Source: an uncultured Lachnospiraceae bacterium (GTDB lineage Bacteria; Bacillota; Clostridia; Lachnospirales; Lachnospiraceae). Taken from it: a DNA stretch of 64,000 nt. The notes below the pieces were generated by a model, which worked only from the letters and a program-made list of their open reading frames with translations, searched no databases and was not told the origin of the DNA. A program made the position numbers and the translations under genes. Below, piece by piece: positions 8,766 to 16,848 of the stretch. The stretch is taken from the NCBI GenBank assembly GCA_947571775.1, contig CANOZK010000005.1, positions 124,001 to 188,000 of the forward strand, read 5' to 3'. Positions within the stretch are counted from its first letter, which is position 1. The number at the start of each line of letters is the position of its first letter.

Positions 8766-9683
8766 CCCGGCGGTTCCCCGCAGGATACCCAAGCCGTGAT
8801 CCAACTGGGGCAGTACATATTCCAGACTTTCTCTGACTGCCTTCGGGCTTCCGGGAAGGTTGATAATCAGCGTTTTTTTGCGGATTCCAGACACCGCGCG
8901 GCTTAACATAGCACGGCCGGTTATCGTTAGAGAATACTGCCGAATCGCATCGGCAATCCCATTTGCCATGCGGTCGCAGACCGCAATGGTTGCCTCAGGC
9001 GTCAAATCCCGCTCCGAAAATCCAGTCCCCCCTGTGGTAAAAATCACGTTGACCTGGCGCTGATCTGCCAGCCTGCAAAGCTGTGCGGACAAAGGCTCTT
9101 TCCCATCGGGCAGAAGCAAGGTTTCCACCACATGATAGCCCTCCTGCTCCAGCATTTCCTGAATCACAGGCCCGCTTTTATCTTCTCTCTCTCCCTTTGA
9201 ACCTTTGTCGCTCAGCGTAATCACTGCCGCCGTAAACGGACGGTCGTTCGGCAGGGGAAGCAGCTGAATCTCATCTCCGGTTTTGATTTCGCCGCCTTTG
9301 ATAACCTTGGTAAAGACTCCTTCCCTTGGCATAATGCAGTCGCCCACGGCCTGGTAAATGGCGCAATGATTATGGCACTCTTTCCCAATCTGCGTCAGCT
9401 CCAGCACCGCCTCTCCGATTTGAAACTGAGAGCCCACCGGAACTTGCCTTAGATCAAACCCTTCCACCACCAGGTTCTCCCCGAACGCTCCAAAGTCAAC
9501 CTCGGCCCCTTTCTCCCGGAACGCTTCGATCTTTTCAAATGACAACAGACTGACCTGACGGTGCCATTTGCCGCCGTGCGCATCTTTCTCGATCCCCCAG
9601 TCCTCGATCAATCTGGCTGTATTTATCATTTTTTTCTGCGTTCCTTTTTTTTCACTCGTACAGATTGCTAATATTTTTCCCAT
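8751..9683 (-). CDS. MOSC domain-MogA/MoaB fusion protein
   Basis: A 310-aa two-domain protein. Residues ~1-145 are a MOSC domain with the conserved Cys-containing ECHNHCAIYQ segment; residues ~155-310 are a MogA/MoaB fold with TTGGTGFSERDLTPEAT and NLPGSPKAV, which adenylates molybdopterin before metal insertion. Such fusions serve molybdenum or tungsten cofactor assembly; in an acetogen the likely client is formate dehydrogenase, which is not in the window. The ATG at 9683 has AAAGGAGGACGAATTT before it. It is divergent from the sensory operon. Confidence 0.88.
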   Translation of the reverse strand: MGKILAICTSEKKGTQKKMINTARLIEDWGIEKDAHGGKWHRQVSLLSFEKIEAFREKGAEVDFGAFGENLVVEGFDLRQVPVGSQFQIGEAVLELTQIGKECHNHCAIYQAVGDCIMPREGVFTKVIKGGEIKTGDEIQLLPLPNDRPFTAAVITLSDKGSKGEREDKSGPVIQEMLEQEGYHVVETLLLPDGKEPLSAQLCRLADQRQVNVIFTTGGTGFSERDLTPEATIAVCDRMANGIADAIRQYSLTITGRAMLSRAVSGIRKKTLIINLPGSPKAVRESLEYVLPQLDHGLGILRGTAGECGN

Positions 9684-9776
9684 AAATTCGTCCTCCTTTG
9701 GTGATACCATACTATCACAGGAAAACATTTCCTGCAAATGCTTTGAATACGACTTTAGGAAGCTTGAGCAATTTTA

Positions 9777-9805
9777 TTGAAAATAACGCCAAATGATGAT
9801 ATACT
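9777..9805 (+). promoter_or_regulatory. Sigma-A promoter of the sensory hydrogenase-like operon
   Basis: TTGAAA (9777-9782), 17-bp spacer, TATACT (9800-9805). The predicted start near 9812 gives a 43-nt leader before the ATG at 9855. No other promoter-sized gap occurs until 15969, so seven genes probably depend on it. Confidence 0.7.
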
Positions 9806-9854
9806 GATACTGTACAATATTATAAAATCCAGTTTGAGAGGAGTACTGCGAAAA

Positions 9855-10202
9855 ATGACTGTAAAAGATATCCTGAAAGCCCTGGATGCCACAGTGAGCA
9901 GCGGCAGCGAACATTTGGATCAGGAGATCACCTCTGCTTTTGCCTCCGACATGATGAGCGAGGTATTGGCTTATTCCAAGGGCCAGTCTGTCCTGGTTAC
10001 GGGCTTGTGCAACCCCCAGGTAATCCGAACCGCCGAAATGCTGGACATCACCTGCATTGTCCTGATCCGGGGCAAAGAAGCTAATGAAGAAATGATTCGT
10101 CTGGCGGAAGAAAGGAATTTGGTTATCCTTGAGACCAAATATATCATGTTTTCTGCCTGCGGAATCTTATATGGATTAGGCTTGGAGGGAGGTACTACAT
10201 AA
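9855..10202 (+). CDS. DRTGG-domain protein, first gene of the sensory operon
   Basis: A 115-aa protein consisting of little more than a DRTGG-like fold: TVKDILKAL at the start, then LVTGLCNPQVIRTAEMLDITCIVLIRG and a C-terminal ILYGLGLEGGT. DRTGG domains are small regulatory modules that often occur with CBS domains and phosphotransacetylase; the ligand is not established. The ATG at 9855 follows GAGAGGAG and lies downstream of the promoter, unlike the in-frame codon at 9777. It overlaps the next gene by one base (TAATG). A second DRTGG paralogue lies at 12001-12333. Confidence 0.8.
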   Translation: MTVKDILKALDATVSSGSEHLDQEITSAFASDMMSEVLAYSKGQSVLVTGLCNPQVIRTAEMLDITCIVLIRGKEANEEMIRLAEERNLVILETKYIMFSACGILYGLGLEGGTT

Positions 10203-10645
10203 TGAGCGAACAAACAGGCACCTCCGGCGTAGAGCTGAAATACATGGTCTCACCTGATGATTTCACCAGAGCCGGAGAAGCCTCCAGTAAAGTAAAAAAT
10301 ATTTTAAAACAGATGGGAATTTCCCCGGATGTGATCCGAAAAGTATCCATTGCCATGTATGAGGGGGAAATCAACATGGTCATCCATGCCCACGGCGGCG
10401 ATATTACCGTAACCATCACCCCAGAGGAAATCCGTATGGTGCTGCGGGACGACGGACCAGGCATCCCGGATGTGGAAAAAGCTATGAAGGCCGGCTATTC
10501 TACCGCCCCGGAACAAGTTCGGGCACTGGGTTTTGGCGCAGGCATGGGCTTACCCAATATGCAGAACTATACCGATGAGATGAAGGTGGAAACCGAAATC
10601 GGCGTAGGCACGACCATCACCATGTCTGTCCACATTGAGGGCTGA
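10202..10645 (+). CDS. RsbW/SpoIIAB-like anti-sigma factor-type ATPase
   Basis: A 147-aa GHKL-fold protein. The N box is EGEINMVIHAH, G1 DDGPGIPD and G2 GFGAGMGLPN, so ATP binding should be intact. Members of this family act as serine kinases or anti-sigma factors that release their partner when an antagonist is dephosphorylated. The PP2C phosphatase at the end of the same operon (14791-15969) would be the natural opposing enzyme, but no STAS-type anti-anti-sigma protein is encoded here; the DRTGG proteins are possible phospho-acceptors (inference). Confidence 0.85.
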   Translation: MSEQTGTSGVELKYMVSPDDFTRAGEASSKVKNILKQMGISPDVIRKVSIAMYEGEINMVIHAHGGDITVTITPEEIRMVLRDDGPGIPDVEKAMKAGYSTAPEQVRALGFGAGMGLPNMQNYTDEMKVETEIGVGTTITMSVHIEG

Positions 10646-10684
10646 TTTTCCTTTATCATTGTAGCTTTAGAAAGGATCGTTATT

Positions 10685-12004
10685 ATGGCTAATTTTTACC
10701 ACTCTGTACGCCTGGACGAGTCTCTATGCAAAGGCTGCATCAACTGCATCAAACGCTGCCCCACGCAAGCTATCCGGGTTAGAAACGGCAAAGCCGTCAT
10801 TACATCGGAATTCTGTATCGACTGCGGCGAATGCATCCGCATCTGCCAAAGCCACGCCAAGCTTCCCACTTATGATTCTGTGGATATTATGAAGAATTAT
10901 AAGTATACCGTTGCTCTGCCCGCGCCTGCCTTATATGGACAGTTTAACAACCTGACGGATGTCAGGGTTGTGCTGACTGCTTTGAAAATTATGGGGTTCG
11001 ATGACGTATACGAAGTCAGCGGCGCGGCAGAGCTTGTCTCGGAAATATCGCGGGATTATGTGCTAAAGCATAAGGAATACTGGCCGATTATTTCTACTGC
11101 CTGCCCCACCATTGTGCGTCTGATCCGTGTACGTTTTCCCAACCTGATTACACACATGCTTCCAGTTCTTCCTCCAGTGGAAATCGCGGCACGTCTCGCG
11201 CGCAAGAAAGCCATAGAGAAAACGGGGCTGCCTTCCAAGGATATCGGCATTTTGTTTATCTCTCCTTGCCCGGCCAAATCTACGTTTGTAAAAGCGCCTC
11301 TGTGTACTGACAAAAGCGAGATTGACGGCGTTTTGGCGATTAAGGACGTTTATCCTCTTTTGCTCGGCCCTATGAAACAGGCCGTGCTGGCCCCGGAAGA
11401 CCTGTCTATTTCAGGCAGGATTGGTATCGGATGGGGTTCTACCGGCGGCGAAGCCGGAGGGCTTCTCTCTGACAGTTATCTAGCCGCAGACGGCATGGAA
11501 AACGTGATCCATGTGCTGGAGGATCTGGAGGATGAGAAATTCCATGATTTGCAGTTTATCGAGTTAAACGCCTGCAACGGCGGCTGCGTCGGCGGCGTGT
11601 TAACCGTGGAAAATCCTTATGTCGCCCAGGCAAAATTAAAACGGCTGCTCAAATACGAGGCGGTGGCCCGTTCCCATCTGGATATGACGCCAGTAGAAAA
11701 GCCCCACTGGAAAAACCGGCTGCAATACGAACCAGTATTCAAACTGGGCGAAAGTTTGCTGGAAAATATCAACAAGATCAACCAAGTGGAACAATTATGC
11801 AATCGGTTCCCCGGACTGGACTGCGGTTCCTGCGGCGCGCCTACCTGCAAGGCTCTGGCAGAGGATATCGTCAGAGGAAAAGCCAGTGAGAATGACTGTA
11901 TCCATATTTTAAGAGAATATTTAAAACAGATTATCAGTCCGTTTTCCATGTTGGACAAAGATTTAAAGCGTGGAGATGCCAATGAGAAGGAGGAGGAAGA
12001 ATGA
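10685..12004 (+). CDS. [FeFe]-hydrogenase-like iron-sulfur protein with altered active-site motif
   Basis: A 439-aa protein: two [4Fe-4S] ferredoxin motifs (C15/18/21/25 and C44/47/50/54), a hydrogenase H-cluster domain, and a C-terminal four-cysteine motif (C380/C383/C388 in CGSCGAPTC, with C405). The H-cluster ligands are C140, C195, C297 and C301. The usual TSCCP reads STACP: the first cysteine, which relays protons to the active site in catalytic enzymes, is Ala139. It is therefore expected to be a sensor or poorly catalytic (group D-type) rather than a bulk hydrogenase. It overlaps the next gene by 4 nt (ATGA). A cytosolic location is expected. Confidence 0.88.
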   Translation: MANFYHSVRLDESLCKGCINCIKRCPTQAIRVRNGKAVITSEFCIDCGECIRICQSHAKLPTYDSVDIMKNYKYTVALPAPALYGQFNNLTDVRVVLTALKIMGFDDVYEVSGAAELVSEISRDYVLKHKEYWPIISTACPTIVRLIRVRFPNLITHMLPVLPPVEIAARLARKKAIEKTGLPSKDIGILFISPCPAKSTFVKAPLCTDKSEIDGVLAIKDVYPLLLGPMKQAVLAPEDLSISGRIGIGWGSTGGEAGGLLSDSYLAADGMENVIHVLEDLEDEKFHDLQFIELNACNGGCVGGVLTVENPYVAQAKLKRLLKYEAVARSHLDMTPVEKPHWKNRLQYEPVFKLGESLLENINKINQVEQLCNRFPGLDCGSCGAPTCKALAEDIVRGKASENDCIHILREYLKQIISPFSMLDKDLKRGDANEKEEEE

Positions 12005-12333
12005 CAATTGATGATTTATTAAAACAGCAGCCCCTGACTACAATTTCCGAAGGGGATACTTCACGGGAAATCTCCCAGGTATTTTGCTGTGATTTGTTAA
12101 GCGTTGCCATGAGCAAGGCTCCGGCTGACTGCGCATGGGTAACCGTTATGGGTAATGTCAATACGTTGGCGGTGGCTTCTCTCACAGACGCCGCATGCGT
12201 GGTGCTGGCGGAAGGGACCGTTTTGGATGAAGCCGTCATTGAACAGGCGAAAGTGCAGGGGCTCACTGTTCTGGCAACCGGGGAACCAGTATTTGACACT
12301 GCGCTGGCCATCCATCAGCAGCTAAACGCCTGA
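12001..12333 (+). CDS. DRTGG-domain protein, second copy
   Basis: A 110-aa DRTGG-like protein, related to the product of 9855-10202 by its TIDDLLKQQPL start, the CAWVTVMGNVNTLAVASL core and the LAEGTVLDEAVIEQAK helix. It is translationally coupled on both sides (4-nt overlap before, 1-nt overlap after). Two copies flanking a hydrogenase-like protein suggests that each may partner one of the two iron-sulfur proteins; this is inference only. Confidence 0.78.
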   Translation: MTIDDLLKQQPLTTISEGDTSREISQVFCCDLLSVAMSKAPADCAWVTVMGNVNTLAVASLTDAACVVLAEGTVLDEAVIEQAKVQGLTVLATGEPVFDTALAIHQQLNA

Positions 12334-13058
12334 TGATTAGTTTAACCTATGATTTGCATCTGCATTCCTGCCTTTCCCCGTGCGGGGATGAAGATATGAC
12401 CCCTGGAAACATTGCGGGTATGGCTGTGGTCAACGGACTGGATATGGTGGCCCTCACCGACCACAACACCTGCAAGAACTGCCCTGCTTTTCTGAAAATA
12501 GCCAACGACTACGGGCTTTTGGCCCTGCCGGGGATGGAGCTGACAACCCAGGAGGAGGTACATGTGCTGTGCCTGTTCGCCAAGCTGGCAGACGCCATGG
12601 ACTTTGACGCTTACGTGGAAGAACGGATGATTCCTTTTCCCAACAACGAAGAAATCTTTGGACGGCAGATTATCCGCGACGAGCAAGACGAGATCTGCGG
12701 CTCGCTGCCCAATCTGCTGATCAACGCCACGTCCATAGGCTTTGACGACGTTTACGATGCGGTCACCCAGTTCCATGGAATTATGATTCCGGCACATCTG
12801 GATAAGACCACTACAAGCCTTTTATCAAACTTAGGGTTCGTCCCGGACGGCAGCCGGTTTACCTGCTTTGAGCTAAAGAACCTTGCAAATCTGCACCAGG
12901 TTCGGAAAGACCATCCCTATTTGAGACAATGCAACGTCATCAGCAGTTCCGACGCCCACTATCTGGAACATATGCGGGACCCCGGATACAGCCTTATGAT
13001 TGAAGATAGGACACCAGAAGCTGTGCTTGCAGCTCTAAACGAGGTACATAACGGATGA
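12333..13058 (+). CDS. PHP-domain metal-dependent phosphoesterase
   Basis: A 241-aa PHP-family protein. Metal ligands are visible in DLHLHSCLSPCGDEDMTP, the ALTDHNTCKNC segment, GMELTTQEEVHVL, and near the end SSSDAHYLEHM. It lacks polymerase or histidinol-phosphatase additions, so its substrate (a nucleotide or phosphorylated signal) is unknown. PHP genes recur in such sensory hydrogenase clusters. It overlaps hydS by 4 nt, giving tight coupling. Confidence 0.85.
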   Translation: MISLTYDLHLHSCLSPCGDEDMTPGNIAGMAVVNGLDMVALTDHNTCKNCPAFLKIANDYGLLALPGMELTTQEEVHVLCLFAKLADAMDFDAYVEERMIPFPNNEEIFGRQIIRDEQDEICGSLPNLLINATSIGFDDVYDAVTQFHGIMIPAHLDKTTTSLLSNLGFVPDGSRFTCFELKNLANLHQVRKDHPYLRQCNVISSSDAHYLEHMRDPGYSLMIEDRTPEAVLAALNEVHNG

Positions 13059-14794
13059 AAGCGATTGATTTTAAACCCGCCAGGTGCAGCCATTGCTACC
13101 GCTGTGTCCGCACCTGCGGGGTAAAAGCCATTACCATTAAAGACCAGCAGGCGCAGATCCTGGAAGACTCTTGTATTCTCTGCGGGTATTGCCTGAATGA
13201 ATGCCCCCAGGATGCAAAGGTTTGCCTCAGCGATCTGGATAAGGTAAAAAAGTGGATTGCCTCCGGTGTGACAACGGTTGTTTCACTGGCGCCCTCTTAC
13301 CGCAGCCTGTTTTCTTTTCACGAGCCTAGACAGGTTTTCACTGCGCTGAAACGTCTGGGCTTCACCCATATCCGCGAGACGGCAGAGGGAGCGGCCCTGG
13401 TTACCAACGACTACCGGAAGCTGCTGGAACAAAAAACCATGGCGAATATTATCACGTCCTGCTGTCCCAGCGTCAACCTTCTAATTGAAACCTATTATCC
13501 AGCTTTGATTCCATATCTGGCCCCTGTCGTCTCTCCGATGACTGCGCATGCCAGAATGTTAAAGCAGGAATATGGCCCCGACGTCAAAGTGATTTTCATT
13601 GGGCCGTGTATTTCCAAACGTGCGGAAGCTTATGAGAATCCTGTGGAGCACGCCGTGGACGCCGTCCTCAATTTCTCCGAAACCAGGCAGTGGCTTTTGG
13701 AGGAAAACATACAGGTAAAGGACTGCGTATCCACAGTCTCAGCCGCACCGGATCCGCATGTGAACAGACTCTATCCCATATCCGGCGGCATCATTACTTC
13801 TGTGAAAGCTACGAAGCCGGGAACCCAGGAGACTTACCGGAAGTTTGCCGCAGACGGCGTAAAAAACTGTATTGATTTGTGTGAAAATCTCCTGACCGGG
13901 GAGCTATCCGGGTGCTTTATCGAGATGAATGCCTGTGAAGGCGGCTGCATCCAAGGCCCTATGAGCGGAAAATTCCACGCACCCCGGTTCCTGGCACGAG
14001 TGGAATTGGAAGAAGATATCGAAGTCGTACCGGCAGATGACAGATTGCTGAACTTTCAGCCCTCTGGTTTTTCCACTGCAAAAATCTTCCGCAACAAAGC
14101 TCCGCGGAAAAAACTGCCTTCCGAGCAGGAGTTACAGAAGATCCTGGCAAAAATCGGAAAATATTCCAAAGAAGACGAACTGAACTGCGGCGCCTGCGGC
14201 TATCCAACCTGCCGTGACAAGGCGGCCGCCGTATTCCAGGGCAAGGCCGAACTCACCATGTGCATCCCGTATATGAGTGAAAGGGCACAGTCACTGGCCA
14301 ATGTAGTGTTAGAGACTTCCCCCAATATGACCATCATCGTAGACACCGATATGAAAATCCAGGAATTTTCCGCAGCCGCGGAAAAACATTTCGGCATCAC
14401 CCGAAAGGAAGCTCTGGAAACGTATCTGTTTGAATTGATGGACACGGATGATTTTGAATGGGTATTCCAGCACAAACAGCAGCTTCAAAACAAGAAAGTA
14501 AAATTTCCCGAATACGGTTTTATCGCCACAATGAGCCTAGTCTATATCAAAAAGCAAAACGCAGTGCTGGCCACCCTGATCGACATCACCAAAGAGGAGG
14601 AAACGGCTCTGCAAGATTACACCAAGAAGCTGGAAACCGTAGAGCTGGCTCAGAAAGTGATCGACAAACAGATGATGGTCGCCCAGCAGATTGCGGGCCT
14701 TCTGGGAGAAACCACCGCGGAAACGAAAGTAACCCTGACCAATGTCTGCAAAACGCTTCTGGATGAAGACGACGATGGGGATGAAGAAAGATGA
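13055..14794 (+). CDS. hydS: HydS-type sensory [FeFe]-hydrogenase with PAS domain
   Basis: A 579-aa protein. Two N-terminal [4Fe-4S] motifs (C11/14/17/21 and C40/43/46/50) lead into an H-cluster domain with TSCCP (C136, C137), GPCISK (C185) and MNACEGGC (C294, C298). A further four-cysteine site (C378, C381, C386, C403) precedes a PAS domain at about 413-520 and a C-terminal helix. This is the layout of group C (HydS) hydrogenases, thought to sense H2 and pass the signal through PAS to a partner; here the partner is probably the phosphatase overlapping it by 4 nt. Unlike its paralogue at 10685 it keeps the proton-relay cysteine. Confidence 0.9.
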   Translation: MKAIDFKPARCSHCYRCVRTCGVKAITIKDQQAQILEDSCILCGYCLNECPQDAKVCLSDLDKVKKWIASGVTTVVSLAPSYRSLFSFHEPRQVFTALKRLGFTHIRETAEGAALVTNDYRKLLEQKTMANIITSCCPSVNLLIETYYPALIPYLAPVVSPMTAHARMLKQEYGPDVKVIFIGPCISKRAEAYENPVEHAVDAVLNFSETRQWLLEENIQVKDCVSTVSAAPDPHVNRLYPISGGIITSVKATKPGTQETYRKFAADGVKNCIDLCENLLTGELSGCFIEMNACEGGCIQGPMSGKFHAPRFLARVELEEDIEVVPADDRLLNFQPSGFSTAKIFRNKAPRKKLPSEQELQKILAKIGKYSKEDELNCGACGYPTCRDKAAAVFQGKAELTMCIPYMSERAQSLANVVLETSPNMTIIVDTDMKIQEFSAAAEKHFGITRKEALETYLFELMDTDDFEWVFQHKQQLQNKKVKFPEYGFIATMSLVYIKKQNAVLATLIDITKEEETALQDYTKKLETVELAQKVIDKQMMVAQQIAGLLGETTAETKVTLTNVCKTLLDEDDDGDEER

Positions 14795-15969
14795 GTATCA
14801 GTATCGATATGGCTTACAAAAGCCTGAACAAACTGAATGAAGAGCTGTGCGGGGACAAAGTGGAGATTCTCCATACGGAAAATTCTCATATCCTGATTCT
14901 CGCAGACGGAATGGGCAGCGGCGTCAAGGCAAATATTCTTGCCACCCTCACTTCCAAGATCCTGGGAACCATGTTTTTAAACGGGGCAAACCTGGAGGAC
15001 TGCGTGGAAACCATCGCCAAAACCCTGCCCATCTGCCAGGAACGGCTGGTGGCTTACGCCACCTTTAGCATTCTCCAGGTATTTGACAGCAAAGAGGCTT
15101 ATCTGGTGGAATACGACAACCCCTCCTGCATTTTTATCCGGGACGGAGAACAGGTGATGATTCCGCAGAACATCCGCGAAATCGAGGGCAAGAAGATCAA
15201 CGAGTACCGATTTCGGGTAAAAGAAGGGGACACCTTCGTACTGACCAGCGACGGCACCCTCTATGTGGGAACGGGCAAGCTGTTCAATCTGAGCTGGACT
15301 TGGGAGAGCATGTCCGCCCAAGCCGTAAAAGAGGCAAAATCCACCCGTTCTGCCTCCCGCCTGGCCACTGTGCTGACCCAGGCCTGCAACAATTTATATG
15401 AAGGCAGGCCGGGAGACGACACCACCGTAGCCGTTATGCGGATTTCGCCGAAAAAGCGGGTAAAACTGATGACCGGCCCGCCCCGCTATCCAGAGAACGA
15501 TGAAATGGCTGTAAAACAGCTTATGGAAGGGCAAGCCTGCCGGATTGTCAGTGGAGGCACCAGCGCCAATATCGTTGCCCGCATTCTAAACAAAGAAGTG
15601 ACGGATATCGAAGATCAGACCCTTCACCCATATGTTCCTCCGATTGCCCATATAAACGGAATCGATTTAACCACAGAAGGCGTTCTGACTCTAAGCTACG
15701 CCCTAAAGCTTCTGGAACGCTATACCACAGACCCGGATTTGGACGAGGCTTTTTACGACGAGCTGGACGAGGAAAACGGCGGCTCTATGATTGCTAAGGT
15801 TTTGATCGAGGAATGCACCGATCTGGAAATCATTCTCGGCACTGCCGTTAATGAGGCCCATCAGAAAGCCAACCTGGCTTTCCGGCTGCATGCAAGGAAC
15901 CAACTGGCGGAACACCTGAAACGATTGATGGAAAAATTAGGAAAACAGGTGACTTTGACCTATTATTGA
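14791..15969 (+). CDS. SpoIIE/PP2C-type serine phosphatase with uncharacterised C-terminal domain
   Basis: A 392-aa protein. Residues ~1-225 are a PP2C-like SpoIIE phosphatase with metal-binding aspartates in LADGMGSG, LTSDGTLYVG and PGDDTTVAV. Residues ~230-392 form a second domain with VSGGTSANIVARIL and IDLTTEGVLTLSYALKLLER that I do not recognise. It would dephosphorylate a serine or threonine set by the RsbW-like kinase of the same operon, under control of HydS. It ends the operon; a small hairpin (ACTGGT-N7-ACCAGT) overlaps its stop. Confidence 0.85.
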   Translation: MSISIDMAYKSLNKLNEELCGDKVEILHTENSHILILADGMGSGVKANILATLTSKILGTMFLNGANLEDCVETIAKTLPICQERLVAYATFSILQVFDSKEAYLVEYDNPSCIFIRDGEQVMIPQNIREIEGKKINEYRFRVKEGDTFVLTSDGTLYVGTGKLFNLSWTWESMSAQAVKEAKSTRSASRLATVLTQACNNLYEGRPGDDTTVAVMRISPKKRVKLMTGPPRYPENDEMAVKQLMEGQACRIVSGGTSANIVARILNKEVTDIEDQTLHPYVPPIAHINGIDLTTEGVLTLSYALKLLERYTTDPDLDEAFYDELDEENGGSMIAKVLIEECTDLEIILGTAVNEAHQKANLAFRLHARNQLAEHLKRLMEKLGKQVTLTYY

Positions 15970-16020
15970 CTGGTTATCCATACCAGTTCAGATAACTTTA
16001 CGGTTACTGATATCCCTCTT

Positions 16021-16842
16021 TTATTTCTGGGATCGGATCAGCCTGCGCACTGTCCGCCGTTTATCCAACTCAAAAATTTCCTGAACCTTGACCTCCCGCT
16101 TGTGGGCTTTCAAGACAGCCAGACCATTGTTATAGATTTTCCAGGCTGTCCCCACAGGCACGAGGTTCCAGGCTGGATGCTGCCTGACCGGCTCCCGCTC
16201 CTGGCCTCCGCAGCTTACCACATATCCATTTTTTACCGCATAAATAAAATCATTGCAATTACGGATCTCGTAGTTAATATCGGTATAAGCCGTTCCCACA
16301 TACTGTTCTCTGTGGGAATCCGATCCGCCGAAAGCGGGTATCTTATATTTCCTGGCCAGGTTCCTGGCTTTCCGATTCGATTCCGGTAGCTCGCAGGTAT
16401 TGAAAGCCTCAATAAAATCAAACTGGTGAATCAGCCCTGGATTCTTTCTCAGTTTCTTGGAGCGCATCGCACTCAAAAATTTTGCCCCAAACGGATGGGC
16501 CGGGCCAATAATCCCACCATAACGGTGGACAATCTTCATCAATAACTGTACTGGAAGTCCGCGAACCTCCAGAATCCGCAGCTTCCATTGATCCGGCATA
16601 ATGACCAGCATATGGCCGGCGTCTATGGTATCGTATTCCACACCTTTTAAAATCACAAAATCATCGTATTCATCCGTTCTGGTACGGATTTTTTTCCAGG
16701 CGCGGTATCCATTGTAAGTATTATGATCTGTGACCAACATCCCATCAAAGCCCTTTTGCCGCAGAAGCCGCATATAATCCTCGATATCAATCTTTCCATC
16801 CAGGGAACCATTTTTGGTATGGCAGTGTAAATCAAACCTCAT
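16021..16842 (-). CDS. PHP-domain phosphoesterase at the end of the acetogenesis operon
   Basis: A 273-aa PHP protein: DLHCHTKNGSLDGKID, LVTDHNTYNGYRAW, KGVEYDTIDAGHMLVI, GPAHPFGAKF and FGGSDSHREQYVG give the metal-binding set. The C-terminal ~50 residues (VPVGTAWKIYNNGLAVLK onward) are basic and unassigned. It starts 6 bp after folD and is probably the last gene of the Wood-Ljungdahl operon, convergent with the sensory operon, which carries a different PHP protein (12333). Substrate unknown. Confidence 0.82.
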   Translation of the reverse strand: MRFDLHCHTKNGSLDGKIDIEDYMRLLRQKGFDGMLVTDHNTYNGYRAWKKIRTRTDEYDDFVILKGVEYDTIDAGHMLVIMPDQWKLRILEVRGLPVQLLMKIVHRYGGIIGPAHPFGAKFLSAMRSKKLRKNPGLIHQFDFIEAFNTCELPESNRKARNLARKYKIPAFGGSDSHREQYVGTAYTDINYEIRNCNDFIYAVKNGYVVSCGGQEREPVRQHPAWNLVPVGTAWKIYNNGLAVLKAHKREVKVQEIFELDKRRTVRRLIRSQK

Positions 16843-16848
16843 TATTTC

